DNA of 45,685 bases from Pigoraptor chileana. Lineage: Eukaryota > Opisthokonta > Filasterea. The notes below the pieces were generated by a model. The model did not search any database. It saw only the letters and a program-made list of their open reading frames with translations, and was not told where the DNA came from. The stretch is taken from positions 1 through 45,685 of the forward strand of contig CALSCR010003189.1 of NCBI GenBank assembly GCA_943704495.1, in the 5' to 3' direction. Positions within the stretch are counted from its first letter, which is position 1, and every line of letters starts with the position of its first letter. The translations under genes were made by a program, and so were the position numbers. Shown piece by piece: positions 1 to 11,620 of this stretch.

Positions 1-428
1 GGGGGGTTACTAACAGAGCAGGCTCCGATTCGGCACACGTCACAAGCTGTTGTATTTAAATTCACACCGATGAACTGATTCTGTCATTGACAGAGAACAC
101 AAAAAAAACCACGTTGAATGTTGAAAAATGGTAGATGAGAAGAAAAGAAAAACATGTCAGAAGACAAACAAGACGTCACTAGTCTCTGAGCGACGAAAGT
201 TACACTTGCCATGCCCTCGCTCGCCAATCGTCCAGCCAGACGTCCATTGGCACTCAAACGAGAACAAAACGCAAAGGCCCCAGATGAATTGAGAGTGCAG
301 ACGAGTGCTTCCACCGCGCACTGTCTCCAGTCCATGCTCGGATATGTTACTGATTGGAAAATTTGTGTGACGTTCAGTAACTGTTGTCACTAATCGAGCC
401 GCGATTTGTGCCATGACACCGCGGGCGC
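1..428. other. 3' flank of the UBR5-like gene, no gene seen
   Basis: This stretch lies downstream of the minus-strand stop codon at 429-431. It has only short, overlapping open frames without recognisable domains. I see no AATAAA-type signal on the minus strand and no repeat beyond short A-runs. It is probably 3' UTR plus spacer. Confidence 0.4.
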
Positions 429-3400
429 TCAGCCAAACTCGTACGATGTGCCGTGCACAGAGGCCAAGAGGATTTTCTCGCGGAGTATGTCCTTGGAAGG
501 ATATGCAGCAATCTGGATGGAACTGGAGCACACGCCCGCGGTGGGCAGGTGCGTGCAGTGTCCGAAACGACAGCGCCTATCGGCGGACCGGGAGCAGCAT
601 TCGCCAATTGCGATTGTGATGGACGTTATGCCGGGCGCGATTGACGGGGATCCCGTGGAAAAGTAAATGAATGCCGCGAGCTGCTGCGAGTTCATCTCGT
701 TGAATATTTCCCACAGCCACGCCTCCGTTTGGACAGCTTCCGGCCGCGAATCGCTGTCGTTCTTGATGCAACACACCGCGCGAAGCTCAGCACCCGTCAC
801 GTTCTGACTGCCGCACAGCAGCATAGTAAACTCGATCGTCGACGCGCACGAGAGGGTGCTTGGCGGTATTACAGACTGGAAACCGGTGCGAAGGGCATCA
901 AGCTCCCTCTTGCACGAGCCCACCATCAGCGCCTCAGCATGCAGCCGCACGTATTCTCGCACGTTGCGCTGTGTTACTGTGACGCTCCCGCCGTCACTGC
1001 CACTCGGCGCCAGAAGGTCTGTGGTCCCGCCGCCCTCCGCATCACTGTGCGGAATCACAAACGACAGGCACGCCGCCTCGAGCTCCTCGGCCCCCATCGC
1101 GAGTACCTTTGCAAGGGCATCGTAGCGCTCAGGGCTGTAGAAGGCAAGGTCCTCCATGTGAAGGGATCGGCCAATCATGTATTTCAGTGTAGGCCGCACA
1201 AGGACCAGTGGCACGACACAGTTGTTGAGTAAAGCCATCCCGAGGTACACGCCAATCGACTTGTATGCGTCCTCGCGCACGGTATTCCACTCGACGCCGA
1301 GGGGCGTGCGCGGCACAAAAGTGCCCTGGACCTCCGACGGGACGAAGAAAATATCGCTTGCGGGCGCCCTTAGTGCAGGGACAGGGGTTGCACCTGTCGT
1401 GGAGGCACTTCCAGTGGTTGTCGACAAGCCCGACCTTGATGCGGGAGTGGCGTTGGCATCGCCGGGCACATCGCCTATAAGAGCCTTACCGAACATCGTG
1501 AACCAGCCGCGAACAACCCCGGGACCACTGCCAGCCTCGTTTGCAAAAGCCACACTGACGGTGCCGGGATTGGAAGCCTCCTTCAGTGCAGAGAGCGACG
1601 TCATCACAATGTGCTGACGCGTCACACGGAACGACGCGTTGCTGCGTTTGGACACAAGCTTCTTCACCCGATTTGTGAGCATTGTCTTTCGGGCATTCAT
1701 GCTCACATGCGCCGCCGTGAGCGTGCCTGGGTCCTGCAGCGCCCCGCTCGTGGCCATGGCGTCGGCAATGGCGGTGAGCGCAAGAGGCCAGCTGGCAAAT
1801 GCCCCGGTTGTGAGTTCGGGAACGGCCGACGATCCATCGCCCTCCACTGCGGCAAGAAGTCGCGATGTTCGCCGTCGACCGCTGTAAGATGTCGGGGGTG
1901 CCGCGGCGACCACCGAGCCCAGCGTGGCATCCGTCGGAGTCCCGGACACGGTCGCATTTCGCAAGAGTAGCACACTCGCACGCTCCCGGTCGGCAAGGGT
2001 GGTCGGTTTTGTGCGCGTGGACAGAGAGTTGGCGCGATTAAAGAATTGATCCACATCTTCGATTTCAGAGGTGTCGTTTGATCCCGAGGTGCGACGGTCA
2101 TGGTGTGCGTGGTGCTGAGGGACAAATGACAGCTTTCCCACAAGAGCGGAAATCGACAGAGAGCGCTGCGCAACATAGTGGCACGCGTCCGCAAGGTGCG
2201 CAATGTGCGCGAGATGGACGGGCACGCGCACTGATGCAAACCCTCGAGCCCCGTCCCACGCGCGGGATATGCCGTACAACACGTCGCCAAGAGAGCACCC
2301 TTGCGCTCTGAACACAATCGGCGAGCGGAGGCCTTCTCGGAGGTCAAGCTCAAGACAGGCCAGAGCCTGCGCCGCAACTGTCCACGCCTCCGTCACCGCA
2401 GCGGCCAGAGACATCCGGGCATGAAGCAGACCCGCAATATCGGCCGACATCGCCTCATTCTGTACGAAAAAATCGCACGCCATCTTCACAATCCGAAAAT
2501 AAATGTGTCCGAGCGTGTTTCGCTGGTTGTTGGTCTGGTTGTTCCTGCCACTTTGCGAGACCTTTGCAAGTGCATCATCCACGCCCACCGTGTCCGCAAG
2601 TAAGCTTCCGGGGGTGAGCGTCGGGACAGCCATGTGTGCATGGAGAATGGCTTGGAGCGCAGCAGAGGGCTCTGCACTGTCATTCAGCTGCTCATCGGAC
2701 ATCGAGAAGCCCGAGTAGACAGTGTGCCCCACCGCACGCGCTGCCTCCGCGAGTGCGTTGAGTGCGACAGACGGCGATAACCGCAAGATGCGCAAGAGAA
2801 CATCCGGGGGGCTGTTCTGACTTGCATCATTACAGAGAAAGAAGGAAATGAATACGCGAACCGCCGACCGCACAACGAGTGTGCGCTGTTCCTCAGGAAG
2901 AGTATGCACAGCCGCAATAACCCTGCCCTTGAACACAGCATTGCCGGAAAGATTTTGCAGCGACGCGCAAAAAACGTCGCACAGAGAGTCCGAAATTGTA
3001 TCGGCCGAGTGAAATGTTTCGCGCACTGCGTCTTCAATCGGGAATGCAGAGCATGTGTTCAGGAACAGCGATGGCGTCACTGGCGCTGCGGGCGTGGATG
3101 CACTGTCGCCCGATCGACGTGTGTTGGTTGCTGCATTGTTCGCTTGCAATTCGATGGCTGCCAATAGAGCTGCCATCAGCGGCGTCTGCCCCACTGCGTT
3201 CCGTTGCCGGAGACCCTGTTTCACTTGGTCGATGTCAACCGCTGCGAATATCTTTTCCATAAATGCACCAAGTGCCGGAAAATAAGACTCCTTGACCGAC
3301 AGCAAGGGCGAAGACGCCGTCTGCACACAAACAAAGTGCATGAAATTGTTTCCCTTGCTGTCGACGGTGAGCAGGGCAGATGCCTCGGCGTGTGACGTCG

Positions 3401-6400
3401 GGTTGTCGGCCAGCGCACCCAAGCCTGTCGATCCCTGCGAGTCGCCAGTTGTGGTGTTACAAATGCGATTCTCCTGCCCCTTCCACATGTCCACGAGCCG
3501 CGACGCATACGCCCAATCATGGTCAAATACGGCACGCAAGAGGGGAGTCCTCCCGTCTCTATCGACCTGCGACAGCGGACTTACAACCGAGGCGTCGCAA
3601 GCAGACGCAGGCTCGCCCATCGGAAGCGCCATGATAGCATCGCGCATCGCAGACGCATTCTCACAACTCAGATACGAAAAAAGCGAAGGCGTTCCCATTA
3701 ATATGGCTCCTGTGACTGTCGAGCACTTGCACTTGCACCCCACACCAGGAACTGCATAGTTCAGCTCATGCGTGTTGTGACAGTGAGGGGCACAAGCGTT
3801 GCAGACAGCCACATTGCAGGTCCTGCACGTCAAGACGCACATCGCCGCTGCCTCTGCACATTCGCCCACCGCGTGCTTGGGGGACGCGGGGCCTTCCTGT
3901 TTGGCAGAGAAGGTGTGAAGGAGGATACGACGGGCCTCAGAATGCACCGATTTGGCCGTTGAAGATGGATTATCCGCATTTTCTGCCGGCAGAATGTCAT
4001 CACTCGCAGGGGCCGCCTGGATGCACGCACACAGCGACTGCATTGTAATGCTGAGACCAGCAGCAATCGCCTCCGACACAACGGCCACAAATGCCTGCGC
4101 CTTGGACTGCTGGAAGAGCCTCGCAAGAACATCTTGTATAGGGCCGGGCACGCTCTTGAAGGCAGGTATTATTGTCTTCACGAGTCGCCCAAGCTCAGGA
4201 ACATCCGCAGATTCGAGCACCGCAGCAATCATTGACCCTCGCAGGGTGACCTTGGCGGCCGCACGCGCGCAAAAAGAGTCGCCGTCCAAACGCAGTGCAT
4301 TTTCAACGAGTGCCTCCATGAGGGCGGCTGCGGGCGCGGTGCTCAGCTGCTGAGCCATGGTCGTGACCACATCATACGCACAGTCGGCCAGGTCGCCGCT
4401 CAGGAGGGACATGACAGTGGCATGCACTGTTGTGCGCCCACTCAACTTGCGACACGCCAGCAAGCAGGGAGCAGGACCACAAAGTGCAACAAGGGGAATG
4501 AGAGTGTGCGGCCCAAACGTCGCATCGCCGCCATGCAGCTTGCGAGCAGCCTCAGTGTACACAGGGCATTGCCACGGAGGTTGAACCCCCGGGCAAACGG
4601 AGCGGCGCACATCCAAGATGAGTTGTGCGGGGACGAGCGTGAGGAGTGAGAGAGATTCGACCTTTGCCGATAGCATAAACTCTTGGAGGTGTGGGTGCGT
4701 GCTGAGTGCATTCTGAGAGACCCACCCGACAAGCGATATCTCTTTGGACGCCACTGTAGACGCGATGGCCGGGGCCGGTGTTTGTGGCACACCACCTTCA
4801 ATCCCTCCGCCTGACGAAGCTTCGCGTGTCGAGGGGGAGCCAAACAGCGGGACAGGTGTTTCTGCCGCGGCACTGCCAAATCTGAACGGTGTTAAGGATC
4901 CATCGACAGCCACCGGCGATCCGAATGGCAAAGTAGACGCCCCAAAAGCAAACCCACTCGCAAACGCCGGGGAAGGAGCTGCGCCGGTGCCACTGGCAGA
5001 GGAAGTGCCAAACACCGGCGTTTGTCCGAATGCTCCGGTGGATGACGGCATCGTAAACTTGAAAGTCGGAATCTGCGGGGCCGCCGCGCCGAATAGGGTA
5101 TTTGTGTGATTCTCTTGTGAACCAAAGACAAAGCTGCCGAGCGCTGGCGAGACGTCCGTGGTTTTCCCCGACTTTCGCAAACTGCGGGCGCTCATCTTTG
5201 TTGTGGCGTTTGTTGTCCCCTTTGAATTCGGCGTCCTGACTGAGTCATCCTTCCGGCTGTCACCTGCAATAATCTTGTCGCATGGCACCGAGTTCAGGCT
5301 CTCCGTCTCGCCCAGACCCGTTTTCTTGAACACGGATGCGGCGGGAGGTGCTGTGAATGCCATGCACGGCCCGCATTGGCACCCAAACTCTGGCGCACAA
5401 GTGCCCTTCCCTTGGCACACACACCCCACAACTGCACACGACATTAGAAGTTTGCAAAACACACGTGTCGAGTTGACTACACCGTGACCGTGGAAGACTT
5501 GCCGTCCCGCGCAGTTCGTAAATAAGATCATATCGGTGTTGCCCGCTAAAGGAAAAGTAAAATTAGTAGATTATTAGCTGACGACAGGACAGAAAGTGGA
5601 CTTAGACTGCGGTTGTTATGGGTTCAATTCCTTCAGTTGAGCATCCGTATGAGCACACAACTATTCAGTAACAGCCATCCAATTACACCCACCTTCCAGC
5701 GAGAACTTTGTGATTGTAATGGTTGAGGTGAGGCCGCCAGTTGCCGCAGTGAACCCGACTCGTGGTTTCCCGATAAAATCTCCCCACGAATTGAGCGCGG
5801 ATCGCAGCAGCGCCTGAGGCACTACAGTGAGCCATCGCTCGGCGCACACGAGCGCAGTCCCATCGAGACACACAGCGAGGCTGCCATTGACGTCCATGAC
5901 TATTTTGGCGGAGTGTTCGAGCCCATCGGCCAGTCGACGGCCTGCCAGTTTGGCGCATCCGACCGATGCGCTGTGGTTTGAGGTGGTGTGCACGCCAGTT
6001 ATTCGGTTGTGCTGGACGCTAATGTGATCCACTTCTGGATCGCCGATGTCTGAGTTGCAGTAGAAGTCAAACTCGACGGCGATGCCACTGCCGATCGCAT
6101 TGCTGTAGCCGAGAGTATTCCCCGCATGTGCCCTGAATGTGATAAATAAGTGCGATGAATTTGTTCTGTCAATCATTTGTCTGGTGACGGGGCGGCAGCA
6201 AGGTTGCTCTGATGTAATGGCGCTTGCCACCAGACTGTTATGCACAGACTGTCAAAACCAATAGTAACGCCATTCAAACATTAATCACTGGCATATGACA
6301 AGAAAGGGTCTGCGGGCACAGTAAACAAAGCGCTACCGACCCGGCCGTCTCGTTGGACATCCCAGACATCACAACAAACGCGAATCCGTCAGCCGCTCCC

Positions 6401-9400
6401 TCGGCCACAAACGAAAACTCAGCGACAAATCCATTCGACACATCACATTCGATCATTGCACTTCCCATCGAGCTCTTCTGGTTTTTCTGCACGAGCACAA
6501 GACTATCACCGTTCTTGAGCACTGCGCGGCCGCCGCGGGTGCGTAGAGACGCGGGACCGTTTAGCTTCGTCACACTCCCCGTAGGTTCTGCCTTATGGAC
6601 AGGTAAATGCACGACCAATGGAGAAAGTATTTCGTTGGCAAAGCGCGCAACCGATTCGGAAATAGAGGCAAATGACAGCGCATCGCACTTTCGCAACAGG
6701 GTGAGCAGGGCCACGGCAAGACCGGTGTCTGTCGACAGGGCGCAGTCGAGGGGCATCCGGCCCGCAACGTCGCGATGAATGGCGAGCTCTCGCGCGTATT
6801 GACGGAACACCGGGTGCTTTCCAAGATAAGTGAGCTGTTCGATCGTTCTCACGTGGTGCAGAATGTTGCCTTCTTCCGTCTTTTGAAGAATGGCCATGCG
6901 ACAGTTTGTCGACGATCCGTCGCAGCGTGCAAGCTCCCGCACAAACAGATCAAAATCACCTGTCTTCGCTGCGTGCAGCAGTTGCTGTTTGACCACAGCC
7001 ATCCCGGCCACAGCAATGCCCCCAAATGAGTCGGTGGGCTGAACATCAACGCAGCTTAAATTGCCTAGCGTATCGCAGTTGAATGCACGATAATCGTCTT
7101 TAGTGCTCCGGCGCGTGTCAATGCAAACAAGCACCTCTGCCGGTCCCGCACCCATCCAAAACGCCCGCGTGCCGAAAACCCTTAGCCATCCTTCACGCCC
7201 ACGATGTGCCACAGTGTCGACAACCCGTTTCTCTCCCATCACTGGCTCCGCCACTCCATCAAACTCGGTTCGCTCGAGAAGGGTCGCCGACAAGATGAGG
7301 GGCTTCTCTTGGTGCTCCTGCTCAGTCTTCTGGAATTCGGAAAAGGCTACGACGAGGTGGTGGAGCTCCTTTGCAGACCCATCCATCGTTGTAGCGATGA
7401 CATGGACGCCATCCCATCCGGGGGCGAAGGCCAGTACTTGCACCGACGCACTTGCAGCCACATTGAAGTGTTTGCGCAACAATGGAACTATTTTGAGTGG
7501 CCGCCCGGAGAGGCGCAGTGCTGTAGGATTGGGGAGCTCCGAGGATGACAATAGCCTTGAGACAGGGACCGTCATAACCGCCTGGCCGATATCTGCAGAA
7601 TTGACCGTGAGCTTTGCATTGGTGCCATCTTCTCCGTTGGTAGTTCGCGATGGACACGCAAACGAATCAAGCAGCACTGATGCATATTCCACATCCCCGC
7701 GGTTGTATAGCGCGAGAACCGTCCCGGTATTTTTGTTTGGCGGCGGCATGAAACCAATCACCACGAGCGGGAAGGACGGCGCGATGGACGACGATGTAGA
7801 CTGAGAGTCGGCAGTCTGAGCGACCACAGGGACGGTTAGGGGTGATAGGCTCCCGGAATCGTCTCGTTGCGTTTTCAGGCCGTGTGAGTCCTGCGCTGAT
7901 GCGTTTATTTCGGCAGTCTCGTCGACGCTGACGGCCCTGCCGCTCATCTCCGACAGACAGGCATTGTACTGTTCGCTCAATAAGGCGACGTCGTCCTGTT
8001 TGAGGATAAACGGCGATGCCCCTGTCTTGATCGCTTGGGTCCATTGGTCACCAACAATCACAGGATACCCGCCCGCAAATCCCATACACACGATCCCATT
8101 CTCCACCGACCAATCGGTCTTGTTGCCGGCTTCTGCGCTTATGGCGACGTGGGCACCGACTTTAAAGGAATTTGGCGGCACCGGGACAGTCGAAGGCCCA
8201 AAAGATGCATATGACTTTGCCACGTCTGTCCGACATCCCCAGACGCAAATACTTCCGTCCGCGAAAAGAGCAGTCGTCGCCATGTCGGATGCTGCGATTG
8301 AGAGGGGCTTCGATGCGAGCGTCTCGTTGATCTCCATGATTGATGCGATCTTCCCGTCTGGAATATCAATAGACGATATCAGCTGGTACTTATCCGATGG
8401 CGCATGATGATACACCACGGAGATTCGCTTTGTAGAGGTCGCAAGGAGCACAGCCTTAAAATCGGAAGACGATGCATCCCCCGCAGGGTTGGTCAAGTTT
8501 GTAGGCTTGTACAACTTGAACGGCAAGGTTGATTCTGGCGTGACCACTTGCTGCTTCATAATGGTCGTATGGAGTTTGATGGAACTCCAAAGGGCGGAGC
8601 ACACGCGACCTTCCGTTGTGAGCAAGTAGACGAGTCGAAGCGTTGCCCAGACGCCAGAGACCTTTTCGCCAGCCACGACTATTTGCGCTGGTGGTGGGCT
8701 GAGGGTACTCATCGCCGACTTCATGGCTGTAGATTCATCGGCCTGGAGCCAGGCGCACTTCCACTTCGTGATGGTCGGTGGGCTCACTTCGGCCGCCGTC
8801 TTGCTGAGAATGCAAATCTCGCCATTGCTTGTAAGGCCTGCAACGTTGTCGGGACCGCACGCCACGGACACAATTTCCTCGTCGGGCGGAAACGCAGCAG
8901 CGATTGTTCGTGGCAGGATGTCGTGTGCAAGGCCATCGCCCACAAACATCTTTCCTCCATGTTCGACTGTCGGGGTCGGTGTTGTCGTTGTTCCAGTCTG
9001 GAGAAAAGATTAATTTCAGCACGGTGCGTCAACATTGGTTCCACTTTTGAGATTCACACCGTCTGTTATTAATAGTGTCTCCATCGGTAATCACCGATGG
9101 CCCGCGTGCATCCCGGCGTTCATACATACTTAGCCACGTGCACCCGGGCCTGCCACCGGCACTGTGGCCGGCCCCCGAACACTCCTCTGAAGGCTGCCAA
9201 CTTCAATACACACTCTGACCAGACTGAAAAACAATTCAAAGTATTTCTTTAAGACAATAGTTCTCTTACGATCCTGACACTGCCTGATTATACCATCATG
9301 CTTGCTATAATGTGGTTTCGCTCATTTCAACAACATTGAACATGACTCCGCGACGTACATGCGGTTCACTCCGCGTGTTCACTACGTTCACTGACGGAGC

Positions 9401-10001
9401 ACAAGTGAACGGATTTGGCGTTGACAACGTTTCCCACCGTTGACACGGGCACTGTCTCCGTTGACGAAAAGGCGAAAAGACTCGCAGGTGGCGGGGCGGC
9501 CGACGCACTGCCGGCCGTTGGCACTGGCTGTGCGGCTATTCCGCCGTCGCCGGGTGTTGAGGTTGTCATAATCCCGTCAGTTGGGCGTATAAGCAGTGCG
9601 GGCACTGTTCGCCAGATTTCGGCTACTGTGAGCGTCACCTGCAGATTCAAACGCACAAAACTCGCACCAGTGGACCGACTCCAAGTGTCATTGCCGAGCG
9701 TGGCGCCACTGATCCTCGGCCGGAATACAGACAGTCCGCGGTCAGCCCGGCAACTGAATCTGCTATATTTAATACGATGCCACCGCTTGAAAAAATACAA
9801 TCTTTTTGCTTGTAGTGGTATCGAGAGCACAGTCTGATGGACTCGAAGAACACAAACAAACATGGCGCATGTCGGTGCGTAGGCGTCTGACGGCAAATGC
9901 TGAACCAGTAGTGAGTGTTGCGAGTATACCATTGTCGGTCTGACACTCGGCGTTGTTTGTGATTTGTGTGTGTCCACCATATATGGGATCAAATGAAACA
10001 T
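429..10001 (-). CDS. UBR5: UBR5-like HECT E3 ubiquitin ligase with lectin-like domain and FG repeats
   Basis: Giant E3 ligase of about 2,900 residues (human UBR5 is about 2,800). Proposed exons, minus strand: 10001-9438, 8997-6341, 6132-5693, 5431-429; phases match at every junction. Order of parts: low-complexity N-terminus; RCC1/propeller-like region (about 8997-7050, starting TPTVEHGGKMFVGDG); ankyrin-like stretch (about 7000-6600); L-type-lectin-like domain split by an intron (about 6530-5693); Cys cluster (about 5431-5350); FG repeats (about 5135-4836); UBR-box-like zinc site (about 3850-3720, CRTC, CNAC, CHNTH, CKCKC); second ankyrin-like stretch (about 3560-3150); HECT domain (about 1620-432). 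The HECT catalytic Cys lies in LPTAGVCSS (codon 528-530), followed by YPSKDILREKILLAS. HECT ligases pass ubiquitin through this Cys, and UBR boxes bind N-degrons. I did not recognise an MLLE domain. The start is uncertain: the frame is open to 10001 but 9569 is also possible. The donor at 6340 (GTCGGT) is weak. Confidence 0.78.
4836..5135 (-). other. FG-repeat stretch in the E3 ligase
   Basis: About 100 residues rich in S, T, A, P and G contain eight FG-type motifs: FVFGS, LFGA, AFGQ, VFGT, FAFGA, PFGS, FRFGS and LFGS. The spacing and composition resemble FG nucleoporins, which bind nuclear transport receptors. The stretch lies between the lectin-like/Cys-rich part and the UBR box. Confidence 0.6.
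5693..6530 (-). other. L-type-lectin-like domain inside the E3 ligase (two exon parts)
   Basis: The first half, near 6341-6530, reads FVAEFSFVAEGAADGFAFVV. The second half, 6132-5693, contains LGYSNAIGSGIAVEFDFY, then DPEVDHISVQHN, and ends ITITKFSLE. This is the legume-lectin/ConA-like order: an F-x-F strand, DGFAFV, G-x-G-Y, then AVEFD-x-Y and D-x-x-HI. Joining exon ends GG and G keeps the frame between these motifs. No signal peptide precedes it, so it would face cytosol or nucleus. Sugar binding is not shown. Confidence 0.65.
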
Positions 10002-10185
10002 AACTTCTATAAGAGGCAAATATAATCACAATTTATATATAAATATGATGATAGCGACATGTTCACATCCAATTTAGGCTATGTCGGCCCAGCAAGCCTT
10101 CTTATGTTACCCGTCACTCACAAAGTGCTGACGACTGCCGTAATCAGTCGTGTCGGTGTTCATCAGACGTGTGTGGAAGACCAGA

Positions 10186-10368
10186 ATTAAACTTAGTTGT
10201 GTGTCAACATCAATGCTCCTATACCGGCATTATAGAGTGCTTCTTTGTTTTTCTGCCTGAATTGTTTAATTATTTTGATGGTCTCGCGTCATTTCGTGAA
10301 TCAATCCAGTTTTTCATATTTCCACTCGGTGACGTCAGCGGCCGCTTTGAGGCACAACTAAGTTTAAT
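10186..10368. repeat. Perfect 16-bp inverted repeat with 151-bp spacer
   Basis: ATTAAACTTAGTTGTG at 10186-10201 is repeated as its exact reverse complement at 10353-10368. The arms do not extend further. The spacer holds the CRE-like palindrome. It could be a small terminal-inverted-repeat element, a cruciform or a dyad regulatory site. Confidence 0.7.
10330..10337. promoter_or_regulatory. CRE/ATF-like palindrome TGACGTCA
   Basis: A perfect TGACGTCA octamer about 470 bases upstream of the TMEM230 start, inside the inverted-repeat spacer. This is the consensus of CREB/ATF bZIP proteins. Function is inferred only. Confidence 0.3.
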
Positions 10369-10804
10369 ACGCACGGATGGCGCACAGTGAGGGAGAAGAC
10401 ATCACCTTGGCACTCCAAGTGGGTTATTCGTATCACTGTAAAAAAATATGTGAGGATGTGGTGTTCAAAAAAAATTGAATGACGACTACTGACCAATCTT
10501 CGCTGACAGGACGATGACTCTGACGTGGAGTTGGATCACGGCCCTTCCTCTCATTCCGAACGAAAGGTATCGGGCGACATGGAGACATGAAGCTTCACAC
10601 TCGACTCGACTTCGAGATTGCTGCAGCATGCTTAAACTATCATGGCGTGATGCCGATCCAGTGTAATAACCTTATTTTATGAATCATCACTTGATGCATC
10701 CGAGCAGAAAAGTGCCTCACAGCCCACACAGACACGCCGACAGAGGTATGACTGATTGCTCGTGCACATATGCGGTCTGCGCCCTCCCATCGTAAATATT
10801 AACT

Positions 10805-11333
10805 ATGTCCACATCTGCAATTTTTCCTAGGTTTTGGCACGACCCTGGCGTGCGAAAAAACTGGAAACAGATCGCGGCCTCCATCGCCCTCTTTGTTGTT
10901 GGATTTTTTTTTCTCATAGCAGCCGTCGCTGTGTGGGCTACTTCCGGATTTTCAAGTGCGCTTGTATTCGTCGTTGTGGGGCTTTTGTGCTTCATTCCCG
11001 GAGGTGAGTGGTTGCGGGGTCGTTCGAGGGATATCGGACACATCCGGGGTGATGTGCAGACACGAATCGCTCAGTGCTGGGATATGAATTGTAGTCGCCT
11101 CCAGCTCTAAACAGCTGTGTGAAGTCAATGGGCACAGTCTAAGACACTGACTTGAAATTCTACTTCTCTATAAATCTCAGTTTTGCATGGGTAATGTAAC
11201 ACTGGGCTTGATTACACTCTGAAGCGTCTACCGGTTTCATTCGGTTGCAGCCTATCAAACCTATATGATCTACAAGATTGTGCAGGGCACCCGGGGATAC
11301 GAGTTCTCGAGCCTGCCTTACTTTGAATCATGA
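10805..11333 (+). CDS. TMEM230: TMEM230 family membrane protein
   Basis: Two exons: 10805-11003 and 11251-11333, joined by a GTGAGT donor and a pyrimidine-rich TTGCAG acceptor; the phase-1 junction makes Ala. The product is 93 residues, a little shorter than human TMEM230 (120). It has a basic stretch (RKNWKQ), two hydrophobic helices (IALFVVGFFFLIAAVAVWA and a second ending LLCFIPG), then a tail with YKIVQGTRGYEF and an acidic-aromatic end (PYFES). This matches the family pattern PG..., KG-RGY, then a C-terminal PDF-like end. TMEM230 proteins reside on secretory, recycling and synaptic-type vesicles. The gene is divergent from the UBR5-like gene and convergent with LETM1. Confidence 0.85.
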
Positions 11334-11559
11334 TATTGCGACGTACATACAAGCACCCCCATCGGTTCGGCGATATTGTTTATATAAACCAGCATTTACA
11401 GTATCCCCGTCGTTCCCCCTTCACGTATACTCAGGAAAAGCGCTTGCTTGCGCTTGCGTCTTGCAGGACTTAATAACAATGCCACTACGCAGACTTATCG
11501 GTAGACATCGTCGGAAGAAGCTCTTTGACAAGAACCAACATAAACAGCAGTTTTTCATT

Positions 11560-11582
11560 CACACACACACACACACACACAC
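11560..11582. repeat. (CA)n microsatellite
   Basis: About 11 uninterrupted CA units between the 3' ends of TMEM230 and LETM1. Confidence 0.95.
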
Positions 11583-11620
11583 ATGTACTGCTGCAGCGTT
11601 GTCCCATGGGACCAATGCAC

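Larger units (their letters stand above)
10002..10804. promoter_or_regulatory. Divergent promoter region between UBR5-like gene and TMEM230
   Basis: The gap separates two genes facing away from each other. A TATA-like AT run lies at about 10031-10046, just upstream of the proposed 5' end of the UBR5-like gene. A perfect CRE-like palindrome TGACGTCA is at 10330-10337. A 16-bp inverted repeat brackets the middle of the region. No credible coding frame was found. Confidence 0.4.

Noticed and set aside
5618-5632. tRNA B-box-like GGGTTCAATTCC
   Set aside because: The flanking bases do not form a T-stem or an acceptor stem and no A-box is present at the right distance. It lies inside an intron of the UBR5-like gene.
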